NCBI GenBank assembly: GCA_001899005.1
Contig: MKUW01000028.1
Coordinates: 340,101-404,100 of the forward strand
Direction of reading: 5' to 3'
Length of the DNA: 64,000 bases
From: Chloroflexi bacterium 44-23
GTDB lineage: Bacteria; Chloroflexota; Anaerolineae; Anaerolineales; Anaerolineaceae
Shown: positions 41,684 through 50,614 of the stretch, in pieces
How positions within the stretch are numbered: position 1 is the first letter of the stretch
Layout of the letters: the number at the start of each line of letters is the position of its first letter
The notes under the pieces: generated by a model
What the model saw: only the letters and a program-made list of their open reading frames with translations
The model's database searches: none
What the model was told of the DNA's origin: nothing
Made by a program: the position numbers and the translations under genes

Positions 41684-43150
41684 ATGGATCAAACACAATT
41701 GGACCAAACTCAAAGAAATTTTCATGCCCACTCTGGTGATGTGCGAGCCTTCTTACAATTAACCCAATCAATGAAAGGCTCTCTCTTTGATGTTAAGACC
41801 CCAATTTATATCAGCCGCTGTCCTGGTCGATTAGATTTAATGGGAGGTAATGATGACTATAGCGGTGGTATGGTTTTTGAAACTACCATCGCAGAGGCAA
41901 CTTTCTTTGCTGCTCAGCCACGCAATGACAGGCGCTTCATCCTACAAAATCCATCTGTACGCAGCATGGGATGGCAGGAGCGCATTGAGTTTAATTTGGA
42001 GGATATTTCCAGTGAGAATGGCGTCCTTGATATCAAAGAAGTGCGCAACTGGATTAACCGCGATCCGCAGCAAAACTGGATAGCCACTCTGGTGGGTAAT
42101 CTCTATTATTTAAAGAAAGAGTACCCCCAACTGATAAAAAATGGTTTAAATATGCTGCTCGATTCGAACATTCCGCTCGGCAAAGGAGTCAGCTCTTCAG
42201 CAGCGCTGGAAGTAGCTGTGATGAAAGCGTGCGCTGCGGCCTATGGCATCCAGACAAGTGGTGTGGAGCTGGCAGTTCAAACCCAGTGGGTAGAAAATGC
42301 CATCGCTCAATCGGCCAGCGGGGTGATGGATCAATTCGCTGTGATAATGGGCGATGTGGACAGCTTTACCCCAATGCTATGCCAACCCTGTATTCCTTTT
42401 CCACTGGTACACCTACCTGCTGAGTTAAAAATTTGGGGAATCGATTCAGATGTGCGCCACTCGGTTGCAGGCATTGCTTATGAAGCCGCGAGAGCTGCAA
42501 CCTTCATGGGCTACCAGTTGATTTGTGAACTGGAAAATCTGCCAGTAACCCGTGATGAGAGTGGTGTACTGGCACGCTACACCGATCCCCGCTGGGATGG
42601 TTACCTGGCCCGTATTTCTCCCTCTCTGTTTCGCCAAAAATATGAGAATGTGCTTCCAGACCAGATCCTGGGAGAGCAATTTAGGAAGACTCACCCTCTC
42701 CACTTTGATCCATATACTCCTATACGTGCTGGTGTAATTTATTCGGTACGTAACTGTACCCGATATGCTGTCGAAGAAAACCAGCGCGTGCAGCTCTTCT
42801 TCGAATTGCTCAATGCCAGTCATGTGCCCCTCACTGATCGTACCCTAAATTTATTGGGTGAGCTGATGTATGGTGCTCATGTCGGTTATTCGGATTGCGG
42901 TTTGGGCAGCCCAGAAACCGACTTAATTGTCAATCTGGTGCAGGCAAAGCAGGGGCAAGACCTTTTCGGCGCTAAAATCACAGGAGGGGGAGCAGGTGGA
43001 ACGGTAGCTATCCTCGGACGAGATACAACTGAGGGACACCAGGCATTTGCTGCTGTTGTGAATGAATACAAGCGCCAAAGCGGGAAAGTGCCCTATATTT
43101 TTAGTGGGTCATCACAAGGAGCGGATGCTTTCGGAATTCTGGTGGCTTGA
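41684..43150 (+). CDS. GHMP sugar kinase, arabinokinase/galactokinase-like
   Basis: 488 residues. Motif I ISRCPGRLDLMGGNDDYSGG near residue 46 replaces galactokinase's GEHTDY with GGNDDY. Motif II is IPLGKGVSSSAALEVAVM near residue 165, and motif III is KITGGGAGGTVAILGR near residue 438. ASGVMDQFAVIMG and WGIDSDVRHSVAG strongly recall the kinase domain of plant L-arabinokinase (CGVMDQ, WGIDSGIRHSVGG). It phosphorylates a free sugar at C1. Divergently transcribed from the import/catabolic operon across a shared 168-bp promoter region, with GGAG upstream of the ATG. This implies that the released sugar can be salvaged as a sugar 1-phosphate. The exact sugar is not predictable. Confidence 0.85.
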   Translation: MDQTQLDQTQRNFHAHSGDVRAFLQLTQSMKGSLFDVKTPIYISRCPGRLDLMGGNDDYSGGMVFETTIAEATFFAAQPRNDRRFILQNPSVRSMGWQERIEFNLEDISSENGVLDIKEVRNWINRDPQQNWIATLVGNLYYLKKEYPQLIKNGLNMLLDSNIPLGKGVSSSAALEVAVMKACAAAYGIQTSGVELAVQTQWVENAIAQSASGVMDQFAVIMGDVDSFTPMLCQPCIPFPLVHLPAELKIWGIDSDVRHSVAGIAYEAARAATFMGYQLICELENLPVTRDESGVLARYTDPRWDGYLARISPSLFRQKYENVLPDQILGEQFRKTHPLHFDPYTPIRAGVIYSVRNCTRYAVEENQRVQLFFELLNASHVPLTDRTLNLLGELMYGAHVGYSDCGLGSPETDLIVNLVQAKQGQDLFGAKITGGGAGGTVAILGRDTTEGHQAFAAVVNEYKRQSGKVPYIFSGSSQGADAFGILVA

Positions 43151-43773
43151 TCGTCGGGCAGAAATCAGCTCACAGGCCAAGAATGAGATTGCCACACCAA
43201 CCAGGATGAAGTCTATGACTCGCCAGAATGTGGGTAAGTAGACTCATTAATTGAAGTGGGTATGGCTATTCCCGGAATGATCTTTGGTTCTTATGGATTT
43301 CGGCGCACAACAAAGGTATCGACTGTGGATACCTGGTAAAAGACTTTAGTATTCGTGAAATTCGATCATTGACAGCATTCGTGATTAATTTGTAAATACC
43401 TAGTCTATCCAAAATGGTGTCATTGCCAAGCAATTTCTCGTTTATGACATTCGAATTGAAAAGAATTGGCCAGCGACCAAAGAACACTTACGATGGCTCA
43501 TAATGATATGGATAGGAAATTGCGCCGTTTTTTATTTGGATAAGATGTAAGCAGTATCGGATCCTTACGCAAGCTTTTCGGATAAAATAATCCGAACAAA
43601 GCAGTGGAAGCAGCACTGTCAGGCATTGAGCCATTAAGAAAAATGTGTGCTTTACTCCTCTGGCACAACCCAAAACTTCCTTTCCATCCACCAAACAATG
43701 TTGGATTAACCTTCTTCAACAGCTTTATATGTATTGTGAATGTTATTATATTAAAAATTCACAAGAAGGTGAT
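43151..43773. other. Intergenic region, no gene recognised
   Basis: About 620 bp with no supported gene. Small perfect palindromes occur at ggtatc-N7-gatacc (43315-43333) and ttcggat-N6-atccgaa (43577-43596). Reading frames of 60-73 codons on both strands show no family features and overlap each other, so they are not called. Confidence 0.5.
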
Positions 43774-45018
43774 ATGCAAAAACAATTAAATTTTAGCAAA
43801 TTTATATCTATCTTATTATCAGTGCTGGTCTTTGTAATCACACCCTTTTTTCATGCACCGGTTCAGGCACAAAGCGGAATCTGTCAGGCAGAATTTCAAT
43901 CCGTAGCTTTGCCATTAACTGAGCTGGGGTCACAAGAATATACACGCATGGATGGCCAAGCCACCGGTTTTAGCGGCGGGCTCTATCCGAATGGAAAAAA
44001 CACCCGTCCAGCCGCTCATGAAAAACTGGGGATCGCTGCAGCTAAATCGATTCAAGCGCTTGATCAAACTGGCAAACCTGATTCCCGTCGGGGAAAAATT
44101 GTGATGATCTCAATTGGCATGTCGAACGCCAACTACGAATTTGAGACTTTCCTTCAAAACGCGCATAGCGATGAAGACATCAACCCACACCTGGTATTAA
44201 TCAATGGTGCTTTACCCGGCCAAACCTCCGACCGTTGGGTGGATCCGGCTGCACCAGCCTGGCTGGCTTTATCTGAGACACTTACGCGCTATGAAGTTGC
44301 TCCGCCGCAAGTTCAAGTAGCCTGGATCAAAGAAACTCAAACCGGAGCGGGCGACTTTCCGGCCAAGGCACGCGCTGTCGAAGCAGATTTGAAGGCAATT
44401 GTACATAACTTGTTTGCCGCTTACCCGAATATCAAAATTGTCTACTTTTCCAGCCGCATTTATTCATACACTTATTTTCACGGTCTCAGCCCCGAGCCAA
44501 ATGCATACGAAACTGGATTTTCAGTCAAGTGGCTGATCGAGAAACAGATCAACGGCGACCCAACCCTGAACAACGATCCTGTCCATGGAGAAGTAACCGC
44601 ACCATTTCTCTCCTGGGGACCGTACCTCTGGGCAGATGGCGAAAATGCCAGAGCAGATGGGCTTCAATGGCTGCCGGAGGATTTGACCAACGATTGCACC
44701 CATCCTTCGGCCAGCGGAAGACAGAAGGTAGCTGGAATGCTCCTGACTTTCCTTAAGACAGATACGACCAGCCTACCCTGGTTTTTGAAAAATCCTCCTG
44801 TCCAGGACAAACTCTACCTGCCCTTAATCAGTACCGCTACGGTTACTCCGCCTGAATTAACACCAGTTCCAATTCCCTCCCGAGCTTTTCAGTTTGTTGC
44901 AACTCTCACCCCAGGTATCGTTTTGAGCACGCCAATACCAGAAACGTCCGGAGGATTCCTGAGCCAGTGGTGGTTAGTACTCAGCGCATGGATACAACGC
45001 TTCCTCGGTCAGCGTTAA
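43774..45018 (+). CDS. Exported SGNH-like hydrolase with LYLPL motif
   Basis: 414 residues. The ATG at 43774 (AAGG upstream) gives a signal peptide ending ...HAPVQAQSG; the in-frame start at 43645 lacks one. The mature domain has an SGNH-like beginning IVMISIGMSNANYEF near residue 110, a NGALPGQTSDRW block and a catalytic Asp-His pair in TNDCTHPSASGRQKVAGML near residue 308. The nucleophile Ser is probably in SIGMSN. After the domain come KLYLPLIS, a Pro/Thr-rich linker and a terminal hydrophobic helix (FLSQWWLVLSAWIQRFLGQR), probably a membrane or surface anchor. Likely a carbohydrate or lipid esterase at the cell surface. Confidence 0.7.
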   Translation: MQKQLNFSKFISILLSVLVFVITPFFHAPVQAQSGICQAEFQSVALPLTELGSQEYTRMDGQATGFSGGLYPNGKNTRPAAHEKLGIAAAKSIQALDQTGKPDSRRGKIVMISIGMSNANYEFETFLQNAHSDEDINPHLVLINGALPGQTSDRWVDPAAPAWLALSETLTRYEVAPPQVQVAWIKETQTGAGDFPAKARAVEADLKAIVHNLFAAYPNIKIVYFSSRIYSYTYFHGLSPEPNAYETGFSVKWLIEKQINGDPTLNNDPVHGEVTAPFLSWGPYLWADGENARADGLQWLPEDLTNDCTHPSASGRQKVAGMLLTFLKTDTTSLPWFLKNPPVQDKLYLPLISTATVTPPELTPVPIPSRAFQFVATLTPGIVLSTPIPETSGGFLSQWWLVLSAWIQRFLGQR

Positions 45019-45034
45019 CCCCCAAACAACTGAC

Positions 45035-45957
45035 TCAGCCAGTCTGAATGATTTCAATTGGCAAGTGTGAGAGCCATTCATAAGCGTCCAAATTGTGATC
45101 ATCAAGTGGATGCACACTGGCCTTCTTGCACAGGTCAGCAAGGGAATTCAAATCCAGATCCGCACTGGTGACCATATTTCGATTGGGATCATTCTCCGCT
45201 ATTAATGAAAGTGGTAGACAAACAGTGTCACTGGGTCCAAAAATTGCGCTGTAAGCGTAGTTATTCATATAGACTGGCAATGGCAGCGAGCCGCTTAAGC
45301 CTGCAATGGCTGTGTAGATGTAATTTTCTATAGAGCGTGATTAGGTACAAGCTTTTACGCGTAGGCAGCCACGCTCATCTTCGGCCTTGAAAGGCAAAAA
45401 AAGATCTGTGCACCAGCCAGAACCAACAAACGCGCCTATACTGGGATTTTAATATCATAACAAATCTGCACGGCAATTCAGCCAATTGGCGTCTTAAAAT
45501 ATCCAGGACCTGACCGGGTACGAACTGTCACAGTCTTACTTCTTTGGGTGTGATATGCAGTTTTGGTTGTGTGTAATCATTGCCATAAAGATTAAAAAAA
45601 ATGAGCTACATGATATATCTGACCACCTTGCTCAAACACTGGCTGAGAGTCACCAATGATATAAAGATTGTAGTGTCCAGCATGATCCAAGAACATTTTC
45701 TGATAGGCCTCACTGAATTCAGCGAGCGCTGCGACCATCCGGCCATCGCTCCAATCATGTGGCATTGTTGAAAATATTTGAGCTGCGAACATTTCCGACA
45801 AAACAAAAAAATGGCATCCTCTGGCATCAGCCTGTTGAATCAGATCCTCGACCTACTGCACAATTTGATTCCAACTGATAACGGACTGGAGTGAATACTG
45901 TCCCACGCTATTATGTACATGCTGAGATGATTGTCTTTTGTTCGATTGTTCATCCAT
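45035..45957 (-). pseudogene. Decayed nitrilase-superfamily (carbon-nitrogen hydrolase) gene
   Basis: From ATG 45957 (GGAGG upstream) the frame reads ...ISWNQIVQ, meets TAG at 45855-45853, and continues in frame as VEDLIQQADARGCHFFVLSE, with catalytic Glu in FVLSEMF. It shifts frame at a run of eight As (45594-45601) into NLYGNDYTQPKLHITPKE (catalytic Lys in QPKLH). It shifts again to FKTPIG-stop-IAVQICYDI (catalytic Cys in ICYD) and ends with NNYAYSAIFGPSD...DLDLNSLADL at 45280-45035. All three catalytic positions are visible, but at least two stops and two frameshifts separate them. It is clearly inactive. Confidence 0.85.
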
Positions 45958-46202
45958 GATACCTCCTGAATAAAATGGTGACACCTCCATTTTTCCATAA
46001 TTTAATCCAAAACCAACACAATTAATCAAAAACGTAAACCCGCTATCGCGACTTTTCCCTCCATATAGAATCAAATAATTAAAGGATAAAATGTTATTAT
46101 TAACATGAGCACTTATTTAATTCTGTTTTTTTTAATCAGGACAGCTAATCAACCACCCAAAAATTGTGACTATCTGAACCAATTATCAAAAGGAGAATCA
46201 AA

Positions 46203-47195
46203 ATGGAATACAAATCACTGGGTCGTACAGGTCTACAGGTCAGCCGGCTTTGCCTGGGTACAATGAATTTTGGACCCCAAACAAGTGAACCTGATAGCTT
46301 TGCCATCATGGATCAGGCGTTTGAGCAAGGCATCAACTTCTTCGATACCGCCAATCGTTACGGAATGATGTTTGCAGACGGTAACACATCACAACTTCAT
46401 CATGGCCTGACTGAGGAGATTATCGGTCGCTGGCTGGTGCAAAATAAGAAGCGTGACCAGATCGTCCTGGCGACCAAAGTATTCGGTAAAATGAACGATG
46501 GCATCAATGACCGCGGACTATCTGCTTACCATATTCGTAAGGCTTGTGAAGACAGCCTGCGCCGTTTGCAGTCCGATCACATTGACCTCTACCAAATGCA
46601 CCATATCGAGCGCACAACACCCTGGGATGAGATCTGGCAGGCCATGGAACAACTTGTGCGTGAGGGCAAAGTGATCTATGTTGGCAGCAGCAACTTCGCC
46701 GGCTGGGACATCGCCACCGCACAATGCACCGCTCAAGAGCGTCACTTCATAGGGCTGGTATCTGAGCAAAGCAAGTATAGCCTCGAGACTCGCATGATTG
46801 AGCTGGAGGTCATCCCGGCTTGCCGGCACTATGGCGTTGGCTTGATCCCATACAGCCCCCTGGCCGGTGGACTCTTGGGAGGAGTTCTCCGCAAGGTAAG
46901 TGAAGGCCGCCGAGCCAGTTCTCATATGGAAAAACAAATTGAAGCACACCGTCCGCAGCTGGAAGCATACGAATCAATCTGCCAGGAGCTTGGTGAAGAA
47001 CCGTCCCACATCGCGCTGGCATGGTTGCTACGCAACCCGGTGGTCACCGCCCCCATTATCGGCCCCCGCACAGTCGACCAGCTGAGCGGCAGCCTGCGGG
47101 CTCTCGAAATAACCCTCTCAGATGAAACAATGCAGCGGCTTGACCAGATCTGGACTGGACCCGGAGGTGAGGCACCTAACGCCTACGCCTGGTAA
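46203..47195 (+). CDS. Aldo/keto reductase
   Basis: 330 residues, NADPH-dependent aldo/keto reductase of the YajO/Tas-like group. Motifs: SRLCLGTMNFG near residue 14; the tetrad Asp and Tyr in FFDTANRYG near residue 47, Lys in LATKVFG near residue 92, and His in YQMHHIE near residue 138. The NADPH-binding end is NPVVTAPIIGPRTVDQLSGS near residue 278. AGGAG precedes the ATG at 46203. It reduces aldehydes or ketones of an unknown substrate. It precedes an esterase gene on the same strand. Confidence 0.93.
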   Translation: MEYKSLGRTGLQVSRLCLGTMNFGPQTSEPDSFAIMDQAFEQGINFFDTANRYGMMFADGNTSQLHHGLTEEIIGRWLVQNKKRDQIVLATKVFGKMNDGINDRGLSAYHIRKACEDSLRRLQSDHIDLYQMHHIERTTPWDEIWQAMEQLVREGKVIYVGSSNFAGWDIATAQCTAQERHFIGLVSEQSKYSLETRMIELEVIPACRHYGVGLIPYSPLAGGLLGGVLRKVSEGRRASSHMEKQIEAHRPQLEAYESICQELGEEPSHIALAWLLRNPVVTAPIIGPRTVDQLSGSLRALEITLSDETMQRLDQIWTGPGGEAPNAYAW

Positions 47196-47295
47196 GTCCA
47201 TCGGAAAAATTTGGCAATTAATCATGCTCTGGATTTATGTTCTGAATTTAGTAATTAATCATCCACCCAAAAAGGCTTTCAAAACCGCAACCTTG

Positions 47296-48243
47296 ATGAA
47301 AAACGATTATTCACAAGTACACCCTCAATTGCGAACAATCTCGCGCATGATTCCTCCCCTCAGTTTCAGCAAAAAGAATCATGGATTGGTAAATTTCTTT
47401 ATGTGCCTTATTCCTGGCATACGCCCCATTGATGGTATTGATATTGAGAATATCTTTATTCCCCGAATGGATGGAGAAGGAAAACTCAGGTTGCGCATTT
47501 ACAGGCCGGAAACCAATAATGCATCTGGATCCGTTTTGCTGTGGCTGCATGGCGGCGGTTACATCATTGGAAAACCGGAAATGGATGACTGGAATTGTGC
47601 AGAGTATACGCGCGTACTGGGCATTACAGTCGTTTCGGTGGATTATCGTCTGGCACCGCAATACCCCTTCCCGGCAGCACTGCAGGATAGCCAATCCGCA
47701 TTGAAATGGGTCATAGCCAATTCAGAAAAGTACAAGGTCGATCCAAACCGCATCGCAATTGGTGGTAAAAGTGCAGGCGCTGGCTTGGCAGCCGCACTTG
47801 CGCAGCTTACCCATGATCAACAGGATATCAAGCTGGCATGTCAGCTGTTAGTCTACCCGATGCTGGATGATCGCACATCTCTTAAGACAGATCTTGATGA
47901 CTCCAACAATTTAACGTGGGATCTCAAAAGTAATCGTTATGGCTGGGAATCGTACCTTGGAAAGCTACACGCAGCTGAAGACGTGCCTGCCTATGCTGTA
48001 CCCGCCCGCAGGATGGACCTTTCAGGCTTGCCAGCTGCCTGGATTGGTGTGGGATCGCTGGATATTTTTCACGACGAGGATGTTAGCTATGCTCGCAAAT
48101 TAGTGGAAGGCGGCGTCAAATGCAAATTGGAGGTTGTCCCGGGAGCATTTCATGGTTTTGATGTAATTAATCGAAAACTCCCTGTTGTTCAGGATTTCCG
48201 AAAATCGCAGATGGCAGCTTTGAAAAAATATTTGTTTAGTTAA
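47296..48243 (+). CDS. HSL-type alpha/beta hydrolase (esterase)
   Basis: 315 residues from ATG 47296. The longer frame from 47122 overlaps the reductase and is unlikely; 47224 is an alternative start. Hallmarks of the hormone-sensitive-lipase family are LHGGGYIIG near residue 84, YRLAPQYPFPAAL near residue 120, the nucleophile in GGKSAGAGLA near residue 155, Asp in GSLDIFHDED near residue 258 and His in AFHGFD near residue 288. It hydrolyses short-chain esters in the cytosol. It may be cotranscribed with the aldo/keto reductase (100-bp gap). It ends just before the tRNA-derived repeat array. Confidence 0.88.
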   Translation: MKNDYSQVHPQLRTISRMIPPLSFSKKNHGLVNFFMCLIPGIRPIDGIDIENIFIPRMDGEGKLRLRIYRPETNNASGSVLLWLHGGGYIIGKPEMDDWNCAEYTRVLGITVVSVDYRLAPQYPFPAALQDSQSALKWVIANSEKYKVDPNRIAIGGKSAGAGLAAALAQLTHDQQDIKLACQLLVYPMLDDRTSLKTDLDDSNNLTWDLKSNRYGWESYLGKLHAAEDVPAYAVPARRMDLSGLPAAWIGVGSLDIFHDEDVSYARKLVEGGVKCKLEVVPGAFHGFDVINRKLPVVQDFRKSQMAALKKYLFS

Positions 48244-48286
48244 AATCAGCACTGCAACATTTTGGATATATTGCTTACGCGTAGTG

Positions 48287-48926
48287 TGGCAACCACTTGT
48301 CTTTTGATTCCATGTTTCTGTGCCCCTCCGCTGTGCGTGCCTTCGGCAAAGGGGACCCGAACCCCTGTTTGAGCACCTGCACCCCTCATGGGTGTGAGAG
48401 GGCTCTTTGGCAACTACTTGTCTTTTGATTCCTCGTTTCTGTGCCCCTCCGCTGTGCGTGCCTTCGGCAAAGGGGACTCGAACCCCTGTTTGAGCACCTG
48501 CACCCCTTGTGGGTGTGAGAGGGCTCTTTGGCAACTACTTGTCTTTTGATTCCATGTTTCTGTGCCCCTCCGCTGTGCGTGCCTTCGGCAAAGAGGGACT
48601 CGAACCCCTGATTAAGCACCTGCACCCCTCGTGGGTGTGAGAGGGCTCTTTGGCAACTACTTGTCTTTTGATTCCTTGTTTCTGTGCCCCTCCGCTGTGC
48701 GTGCCTTCGGCAAATGGGACTCGAACCCCTGTTTGAGCACCTGCACCCCTTGTGGGTGTGAGAGGGCTCTTTGGCAACTACTTGTCTTTTGATTCCTTGT
48801 TTCCGTGCCCCTCCGCTGTGCGTGCCTTCGGCAAATGGGACTCGAACCCCTGTTTGAGCACCTGCACCACTTGTGGTTGTGAGAGGGCTCTTTGGCAACC
48901 ACTTGTCTTTTGATTCCTTGTTTCTG
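48287..48926 (-). repeat. Tandem array of 121-122 bp units derived from the tRNA-Glu 3' half
   Basis: Five full units start at 48287, 48408, 48529, 48651 and 48772 (tggcaac(c/t)acttg...), and a sixth partial unit at 48893 runs into the tRNA gene. On the minus strand each unit holds: GAGCCCTCTCA (anticodon-arm 5' strand and loop), a 20-nt insert forming a caccc...gggtg hairpin, GCTCAAACAGGGGTTCGAGT plus CCCCTT (anticodon 3' strand, variable loop and whole T arm), a 21-23-nt insert with a GCC-GAA-GGC loop, then GGGGCACAGAAACAAGGAAT, the tRNA's own 3' end and flank. The acceptor 5' strand and D arm are missing. Units differ by only a few bases. Confidence 0.92.
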
Positions 48927-48999
48927 TGCCCCCAAGGGGACTCGAACCCCTGTTTGAGCCTTGAGAGGGCTCCGTCCTGGGCCGCTAGACGATGGGGGC
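48927..48999 (-). tRNA. tRNA-Glu (anticodon CTC)
   Basis: 73 nt. Acceptor GCCCCCA pairs with TGGGGGC, discriminator A. The D arm contains AGCGG. The anticodon stem GAGCC/GGCTC has loop CTCTCAA, with T33 and anticodon CTC reading GAG. The T arm AGGGG-TTCGAGT-CCCCT is perfect. CCA is not encoded. A TAAAAT box lies about 20 bp upstream on the minus strand. Downstream it runs directly into the tandem array built from its own 3' half. Confidence 0.95.
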
Positions 49000-49485
49000 G
49001 GCCTCTGATGAGAGCGTAATTTTAGCATGGTGATTTAAGGCTGTCAATGTATATGGAGTCCGTCACAATTTATGAATAACGAAAGCTCAATTTAACGGAA
49101 AAAACCTTGTAAGCTGTTAAACAAAGTCGGATTGCGGATCTCGAAGGATGCGACACCTGCTGTAAAACTGACAAGGTTCCCAATCAACACGCCAGCCGCC
49201 ATCAATATGGTGGCCAAAACGAGCAAAATTGTACCCACCCAGCCCGAGTACAGATAGTAAAAGTGGGAAAATCAACCGAAAAACCAGCCCCAAATCAACT
49301 TTTTTCATTTTTTCCGCATTACCCATTACTCTTCAACTTTTAATTTACGATTTTCTTTACCAATTACTTTCCTTTTTACTCTTCATTGATTTTTTATCAC
49401 GCACGTGCTATCATCCTTAGACATAGCAATCTTTCTTTATTATCCCGCACCTTAACATTGGCATAATTCTTTAAGGAGAATAATT
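49000..49485. other. Intergenic region, no gene recognised
   Basis: A minus-strand frame at 49117-49326 has a hydrophobic stretch (LVFRLIFPLLLSVLGLGGYN) but then degenerates and has no recognisable family, so it may be a remnant. Near 49320-49370 the 'attacc/aattac' low-complexity phrase resembles 25973-26004. AAGGAG at 49472-49477 is the ribosome-binding site of the next gene. Confidence 0.45.
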
Positions 49486-50589
49486 ATGAGCACTGATTTT
49501 ATTGTTCGTTTAATCGGCATGGTTGTCTTCTGTATTTTTGGAGTCATTTTGGGTACAAATCTTGGCACAATGGCTAACAGCAATCCAAATGCGGAAATTC
49601 CACTAAATATCGAGCAATATGCCTTTACTGTTGGATTGGTAGGAGCACTTTTTGGATTAATTCTGACACCATTCCTCACAACTCGCCCCATGCGTTCGAT
49701 TCGGGCGCTGCTCACGCGAATTTCTGCGCAATCATTACTGGCATCATTTGCCGGCCTTACTACTGGTCTCTTAATCGCTGCCTTGTTGGCCTTTCCGCTG
49801 TCTCTGTTACCGAAACCGTTTGGATCCATAATGCCGTTCGTTGGTGTGATCGTCTTTTCCTATCTAGGGATTTCGGTATTCTTAATGCGTCAGACGGATA
49901 TTTTTAATATGCTCGGTTCTTTTGGGCAAAGAGCCAACGCTGGGTTACCCGGTTCACCAGTTGGGGAAAATTCTCCCAATTGGGCCGAGAGCCGTACAAT
50001 TTTACTGGATACTAGCGTCATTATTGATGGGCGCATTAGCGATATTGCCCGCACCGGGTTTTTGCCGGGTTCTTTATTGATCCCGCGTTTCGTTTTGATA
50101 GAATTACAATATATCGCCGATTCACCTGATAGCCTGCGTCGCCAACGCGGGCGCCGCGGCATGGAAGTTTTGGCACAATTACAAAAGGAACCCAACATAC
50201 CAGTCCGGATCAGCGATATTGATGTGGAAGGCGTCCGCGAAGTTGACGACAAACTCGTCATTTTAGCACGACAATTACGTAGCCCAATTTTGACCAATGA
50301 CTACAATCTCAATCGCATCGCCGAATTGCAGGGAGTAACCGTCTTGAATATTAATGAATTGGCCAATGCAGTCAAGGCAGTTTTACTACCAGGTGAGATA
50401 ATGAACGTGCGGGTCATTCAAGAAGGCAAAGAATCCAATCAGGGTGTAGGCTATATGGAAGATGGCACCATGGTCGTAGTTGAAAACGGCCGCGATTATT
50501 TGGACAAAGAAATTAAGGTGGTGGTCACCAAAGTATTGCAGACTGCTGCCGGTAAGATGATTTTTGGAAGGCCGGAATACGACGATTAA
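49486..50589 (+). CDS. Membrane-anchored PIN/TRAM-domain protein (YacL-like)
   Basis: 367 residues. Four TM helices occupy residues 1-135. A PIN nuclease fold begins with LLDTSVIIDGR near residue 173 and carries the acidic quartet: that Asp, Glu in RFVLIELQ, Asp in REVDDKLVILA and Asp in LTNDYNLN near residue 265. A C-terminal TRAM domain (GEIMNVRVIQEGKESNQGVG onward) probably binds RNA. This architecture matches YacL of Firmicutes, which lies near cysS and rlmB there as it does here. The likely role is RNA processing or decay at the membrane; the target is unknown. Confidence 0.92.
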   Translation: MSTDFIVRLIGMVVFCIFGVILGTNLGTMANSNPNAEIPLNIEQYAFTVGLVGALFGLILTPFLTTRPMRSIRALLTRISAQSLLASFAGLTTGLLIAALLAFPLSLLPKPFGSIMPFVGVIVFSYLGISVFLMRQTDIFNMLGSFGQRANAGLPGSPVGENSPNWAESRTILLDTSVIIDGRISDIARTGFLPGSLLIPRFVLIELQYIADSPDSLRRQRGRRGMEVLAQLQKEPNIPVRISDIDVEGVREVDDKLVILARQLRSPILTNDYNLNRIAELQGVTVLNINELANAVKAVLLPGEIMNVRVIQEGKESNQGVGYMEDGTMVVVENGRDYLDKEIKVVVTKVLQTAAGKMIFGRPEYDD

Positions 50590-50614
50590 AAGAGAAGCAG
50601 GGAGTTCGTTGAAG

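Noticed and set aside
43266..43487. 73-codon minus-strand ORF in the 43.2-43.8 kb gap
   Set aside because: No SD, no family features, overlapping frames on both strands.
45592..45801. Functional 69-residue protein
   Set aside because: It is an internal piece of the broken nitrilase-family gene at 45035-45957.
48287..48926. CRISPR array
   Set aside because: Units are contiguous 121-122 bp tandem copies with no alternating repeat/spacer pattern, no cas genes nearby, and they derive from the adjacent tRNA.
48386..49028. Long minus-strand ORFs (123-170 codons) as genes
   Set aside because: They lie wholly in the tRNA and its derived repeats, lack ribosome-binding sites and show no protein family.
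49117..49326. Small membrane protein gene
   Set aside because: One hydrophobic stretch but a degenerate C-terminus, no ribosome-binding site and no recognisable family; left as intergenic.
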